From an uncultured Spirochaetaceae bacterium (GTDB taxonomy: Bacteria > Spirochaetota > Spirochaetia > Treponematales > Treponemataceae), in NCBI GenBank assembly GCA_902772605.1, contig CACYBG010000224.1, positions 1 through 7,983 of the forward strand: a stretch of DNA of 7,983 nt, written 5' to 3'. Under the pieces are notes generated by a model. The model did not search any database. It was not told where the DNA came from and saw only the letters and a program-made list of their open reading frames with translations. Positions 5,442 to 7,983 of this stretch are shown in pieces. The position numbers and the translations under genes are program-made. Position 1 is the stretch's first letter. Each line of letters starts with the position of its first letter.

Positions 5442-5909
5442 TCAGTTTTTTTCGTAATACACCAAATCCATTCGTTCGTTGATTTTATCGACGCGTACCG
5501 TCTTGCGATATCCGAGTTTTTCATAAATGTGCAGATGGGCTTTTTCCTGCAGTATGGTTTCCAGACACCAGTTTTCCGTTCCAAAAATTTTTTCAACCGC
5601 AAGGATTGCCTTCTGTGCGTACCCCTTGTTACGATGTTCCGGCATTATCCAAACAGGCGATATGCGCTTCCGGCTTCCGTCCTTCCTATCGACGACCCGT
5701 ATCACCCCAACCTTTTCATCACCGGCAACAATCAAAAAATATCTTGTCCAAGGCTGCTCAAACCTTTCGATTATTTTATCCATGCCTTCTGCAGCGGGGT
5801 TCGTATCATAATCCTGATATTTTTTCAAAAGGTCAGAAAAAGCCTCTATTTGCATCTTCCAAACACTTTCAAGCTCGGAGCGTTTTACCGGTTCCAATTC
5901 TACGTCCAT
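5442..5909 (-). CDS. GNAT-family N-acetyltransferase
   Basis: This is a predicted acetyl-CoA-dependent N-acetyltransferase of 155 residues, a single GNAT domain of normal size; the substrate is unknown. The acetyl-CoA-binding motif A is VWIMPEHRNKGYAQKAI (about 86-102), with the R-x-x-G-x-A core at Arg93-Ala98. The late motif HIYEKLGYRKT (127-137) is the usual family signature near the active site. The ATG at 5909 has an AGGAGG site at 5920-5915, 5 bases upstream. The gene lies 81 bp downstream of the chemoreceptor on the same strand, with no clear terminator between, so read-through is possible. A CATAAT (5934-5929) just upstream lacks a recognisable -35. It is convergent with the acylphosphatase gene, with 19 bp between the stop codons. 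Small-molecule and protein targets are equally possible. Confidence 0.88.
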   Translation of the reverse strand: MDVELEPVKRSELESVWKMQIEAFSDLLKKYQDYDTNPAAEGMDKIIERFEQPWTRYFLIVAGDEKVGVIRVVDRKDGSRKRISPVWIMPEHRNKGYAQKAILAVEKIFGTENWCLETILQEKAHLHIYEKLGYRKTVRVDKINERMDLVYYEKN

Positions 5910-5990
5910 AACATCCTCCTGTTTTTTGATTATGGATTTCTGGATGAATTAGACGCACAATCAGGATATCCGACATGCACGCAGGGACAT

Positions 5991-7880
5991 TTAAAGTTTA
6001 AACGTATTGATGATTTCTCCAAGCTCGTTCAAATCGTCCTGATTTTTTTCGGAGCCTAGGACGACCTGTTCCATTGCGTTCGAAATCTGTCCGACGGAAG
6101 CTGTCATGGCTCCCATGCGTTCCTTGATTTTCGAAGTCGATTCATTAAGTATTTTCATTTCGCGGACAATCTGTTCTCCACCGGCAAGCATTTCTACGGA
6201 GCCGTCTTTTACGCTGGCTGTCGTATCGCTAATCTGCTTCATTGCATCAAGGACCTGCTGATTTCCTTCCGACTGTTCATTCATGGCATTCATGATTACG
6301 TTTTCCTGATTGCGCACTGTCTGAGCCAAATTGTAGATTACGTCGAACTTCTGCTGGACTTCCTTCGTCCTTTCCGAAACCTGTTCAATCGATGAAGAGA
6401 GTGCCTTCAAGCTGTCACCGATTGATTTTCCCTGTTTGCTTGACTGTTCCGCAAGTTTCCTGATTTCATCGGCAACGACGGCAAATCCTTTTCCCGCTTC
6501 ACCCGCATGAGCAGATTCAATTGCAGCGTTCATTGCCAAAAGGTTGGTCTGGCTTGCAATGGTCTGAACGATTGTACTTGCTTCCATCAATGCGGCAGAC
6601 TGGGCAATTATCTCCTGTGAAATCGATACTGCACTCTGTACGCTTTGACGGCCTTCATCAGATGCCTGTCCGAGAGAGTTGACTGCAGAAGTATTCTTTT
6701 CAAGAATCTGAGTCATGCTCCTGATGTTTGCAACCATTTCATCAACGGCAGCAGAAGATTCAGAAATGCATCTGGTCTGATTTTCAATTCCATTGTTGAG
6801 TTCGCGAATCGTCGTCATGATTTGAGTTGCAGATGCATCGGCTTCTTCGACTCCGGCGGCCTGATCGGTTATGGCCTGTCCAATCATATCGATTCCGTTC
6901 GTTATATCCATAACACTCTTGGATGCACCTGTCATGCTTGATGCCAAATCATTTGCGGTCTGATTCGAAACGTCGATGGAATGCTTTATTCCCGAAAGGA
7001 CTTCCCTGGTTTCCTCTGAAAATGAATTCAAATCATTTACGACTTCGCCAAGCTCGCATCTCATGGTCACGGGAATTTTTTCCATAGTATAGTCGCGGTT
7101 TGAAAGTGAATTTGAAAATCCAGAAATCGACATCATGCTCACCTTCAAATCCTTTATGTTGCAGTAAAAATCAATGACTTCCATAATCACCGCAATCGAA
7201 GCGAACGGAAGTATCCTTACAAGGAACTCGGCATTGGAAAGGGTCCTGTTATGCGGGATGAAAAACATCGATTCCATTATGAAAACCAGTCCGAGAAGTC
7301 CAAATACGGCAGAAGTAACGCTTCGGCTTACAACGCCCATCGTCTTGTATTCCCTTTTATATGGAAGCCAAGTGAGCTTATGCTCCAGACTCTGAAGGAA
7401 AATAATGTATGTAAAAAGCGACAATACGAACGTAAGGCCGAGCATCAGAGTGACTTCATAGAGAAGCGGCGATTCTTCACCGAATGCAACGTAATTCAGG
7501 CCCCTTTGATTGTAACGCACCGAGTACATGAACGGAGCGATGAACGAATAAAGCACGGGAAGAACTATGGAAATGTTTTCGAACAGCTTTATGTTCCTGT
7601 TTGTCCTTTTGATTGATTCTTCAGAACCGTCGTACTGGGCCAAAACCTTTTTCAGCCACATGAAAGTTAAGATTGGACTTGCTATTTGAAAAAGAAGAAG
7701 AATGTAAATCACGGGATCGGCAAGAGTCTGACTCATTTCGTGAAGAGTAATCGCACCCATTCCCATCGCGACAAAACCATAGCTTAACGACGGAATCAGA
7801 TAAGTCAGCATCAGCATTACAATAGTCAACCTGGAAACGGTCGAAGCCGAATCAAGTCTGGCAGTATTTTCCATTACCAT
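5991..7880 (-). CDS. Methyl-accepting chemotaxis protein with a six-helix membrane sensor region
   Basis: This chemoreceptor would signal to CheA/CheW. The start is placed at the ATG at 7880 (629 residues) because AAGGA (7893-7889) lies 8 bases upstream; the ATG at 7889 overlaps that site and would add three residues. Using the 629-residue numbering, hydrophobic segments lie at about 17-42, 55-77, 101-120, 140-163, 185-209 and 219-240. Only short loops join them, and there is no large periplasmic ligand domain. A HAMP-like stretch (about 250-290, containing ELGEVVNDLNSF) leads into a long coiled coil of Gln/Glu/Ala-rich heptads. The signalling tip is at about 438-463 (ASQTNLLAMNAAIESAHAGE). 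The chain ends in INTFKL with no NWETF-like CheR tether. The sensory input is unknown; the membrane part could sense lipids, ions, electron transport or a partner protein. Confidence 0.93.
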   Translation of the reverse strand: MVMENTARLDSASTVSRLTIVMLMLTYLIPSLSYGFVAMGMGAITLHEMSQTLADPVIYILLLFQIASPILTFMWLKKVLAQYDGSEESIKRTNRNIKLFENISIVLPVLYSFIAPFMYSVRYNQRGLNYVAFGEESPLLYEVTLMLGLTFVLSLFTYIIFLQSLEHKLTWLPYKREYKTMGVVSRSVTSAVFGLLGLVFIMESMFFIPHNRTLSNAEFLVRILPFASIAVIMEVIDFYCNIKDLKVSMMSISGFSNSLSNRDYTMEKIPVTMRCELGEVVNDLNSFSEETREVLSGIKHSIDVSNQTANDLASSMTGASKSVMDITNGIDMIGQAITDQAAGVEEADASATQIMTTIRELNNGIENQTRCISESSAAVDEMVANIRSMTQILEKNTSAVNSLGQASDEGRQSVQSAVSISQEIIAQSAALMEASTIVQTIASQTNLLAMNAAIESAHAGEAGKGFAVVADEIRKLAEQSSKQGKSIGDSLKALSSSIEQVSERTKEVQQKFDVIYNLAQTVRNQENVIMNAMNEQSEGNQQVLDAMKQISDTTASVKDGSVEMLAGGEQIVREMKILNESTSKIKERMGAMTASVGQISNAMEQVVLGSEKNQDDLNELGEIINTFKL

Positions 7881-7983
7881 AAACACCATCCTTTTTTAGC
7901 ACATATCGGAGAAAATAAACAAAACAAGACTTTTTGATTCGAGCGGAGGGATACATACTATCGTTTCTTCAGAGCAAAACAAA
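7881..7983 (-). promoter_or_regulatory. Upstream region of the chemoreceptor gene with a weak flagellar-sigma-like -10
   Basis: On the minus strand TCCGATAT (7910-7903) matches 6 of 8 positions of the sigma-28 -10 consensus GCCGATAA, which drives many chemotaxis genes. The expected TAAA-type -35 is not present at the right spacing. I also see no convincing sigma-70 pair. The ribosome site AAGGA is at 7893-7889. The remaining bases to the window edge show no gene that I can support. Confidence 0.25.

Noticed and set aside
5414..5452. Possible plus-strand terminator after acyP: GTCCA/TGGAC stem then seven T
   Set aside because: The stem has five pairs, the loop is 17 bases and five bases separate the stem from the T tract; too weak to call, though transcription may end at the T run inside the GNAT gene.
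5910..5990. GGATATCC palindrome between the chemoreceptor and GNAT genes
   Set aside because: The 8-bp palindrome has no T tract and no conserved context; such short palindromes are frequent by chance.
5367..6059. Long plus-strand open frame (230 codons) across the GNAT gene
   Set aside because: It lies antisense to a clear GNAT gene with a ribosome site and family motifs; the translation has no recognisable domain, and its start sits inside acyP without a ribosome site.
1..7983. Search for mobile elements, CRISPR arrays, tRNA or rRNA genes, toxin-antitoxin or defence modules
   Set aside because: I saw no transposase, recombinase, regularly spaced repeats, cloverleaf or defence-type domains; the gene content is ordinary metabolism, regulation and chemotaxis.

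Overview
The window reads as ordinary chromosomal DNA of an anaerobic bacterium, most likely a spirochaete of the Treponema group. The reasons are a low-to-mid 40s percent GC judged by eye, a ferredoxin-linked 2-oxoacid oxidoreductase typical of anaerobes, an EpsC-type serine acetyltransferase, and a methyl-accepting protein whose signalling tip (NAAIESAHAGEAGKGF) resembles treponemal ones. The genus is an inference; an anaerobic Firmicute cannot be excluded.

Layout. Positions 1-2466 (minus strand) hold iorA followed by iorB, the two subunits of indolepyruvate:ferredoxin oxidoreductase; iorB runs off the left edge. A 273-bp divergent region follows, then an Rrf2/IscR-like regulator with three cysteines (plus strand, 2740-3168). 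Convergent to it is a six-helix membrane protein of unknown function (minus, 3241-3909). A second divergent region of 334 bp is rich in inverted repeats and leads to a serine O-acetyltransferase (4244-5140) and a tightly spaced acylphosphatase (5147-5422). Convergent to that pair is a GNAT acetyltransferase (minus, 5442-5909). Upstream of it on the same strand is a six-helix chemoreceptor (minus, 5991-7880). The last ~100 bases are the chemoreceptor's upstream region.

How the genes may work together. IorAB uses thiamine diphosphate and iron-sulfur clusters to oxidise arylpyruvates from aromatic amino acids to aryl-CoA, reducing ferredoxin. The Rrf2 protein probably senses an iron-sulfur cluster or cysteine status. 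EpsC makes O-acetylserine, the precursor of cysteine and so of cluster sulfur. A shared iron-sulfur/cysteine theme is plausible, but only gene order and candidate operators support it. The chemoreceptor, GNAT protein and membrane protein look unrelated.

I find no mobile element, CRISPR array, tRNA, rRNA or clear new multi-gene system. The features most worth a second look are regulatory: a 14-bp palindrome inside the predicted serine acetyltransferase promoter, a promoter that predicts a leaderless mRNA for the Rrf2 gene, an inverted repeat between iorA and that gene, and a strong terminator for the GNAT gene buried antisense in the acylphosphatase reading frame.
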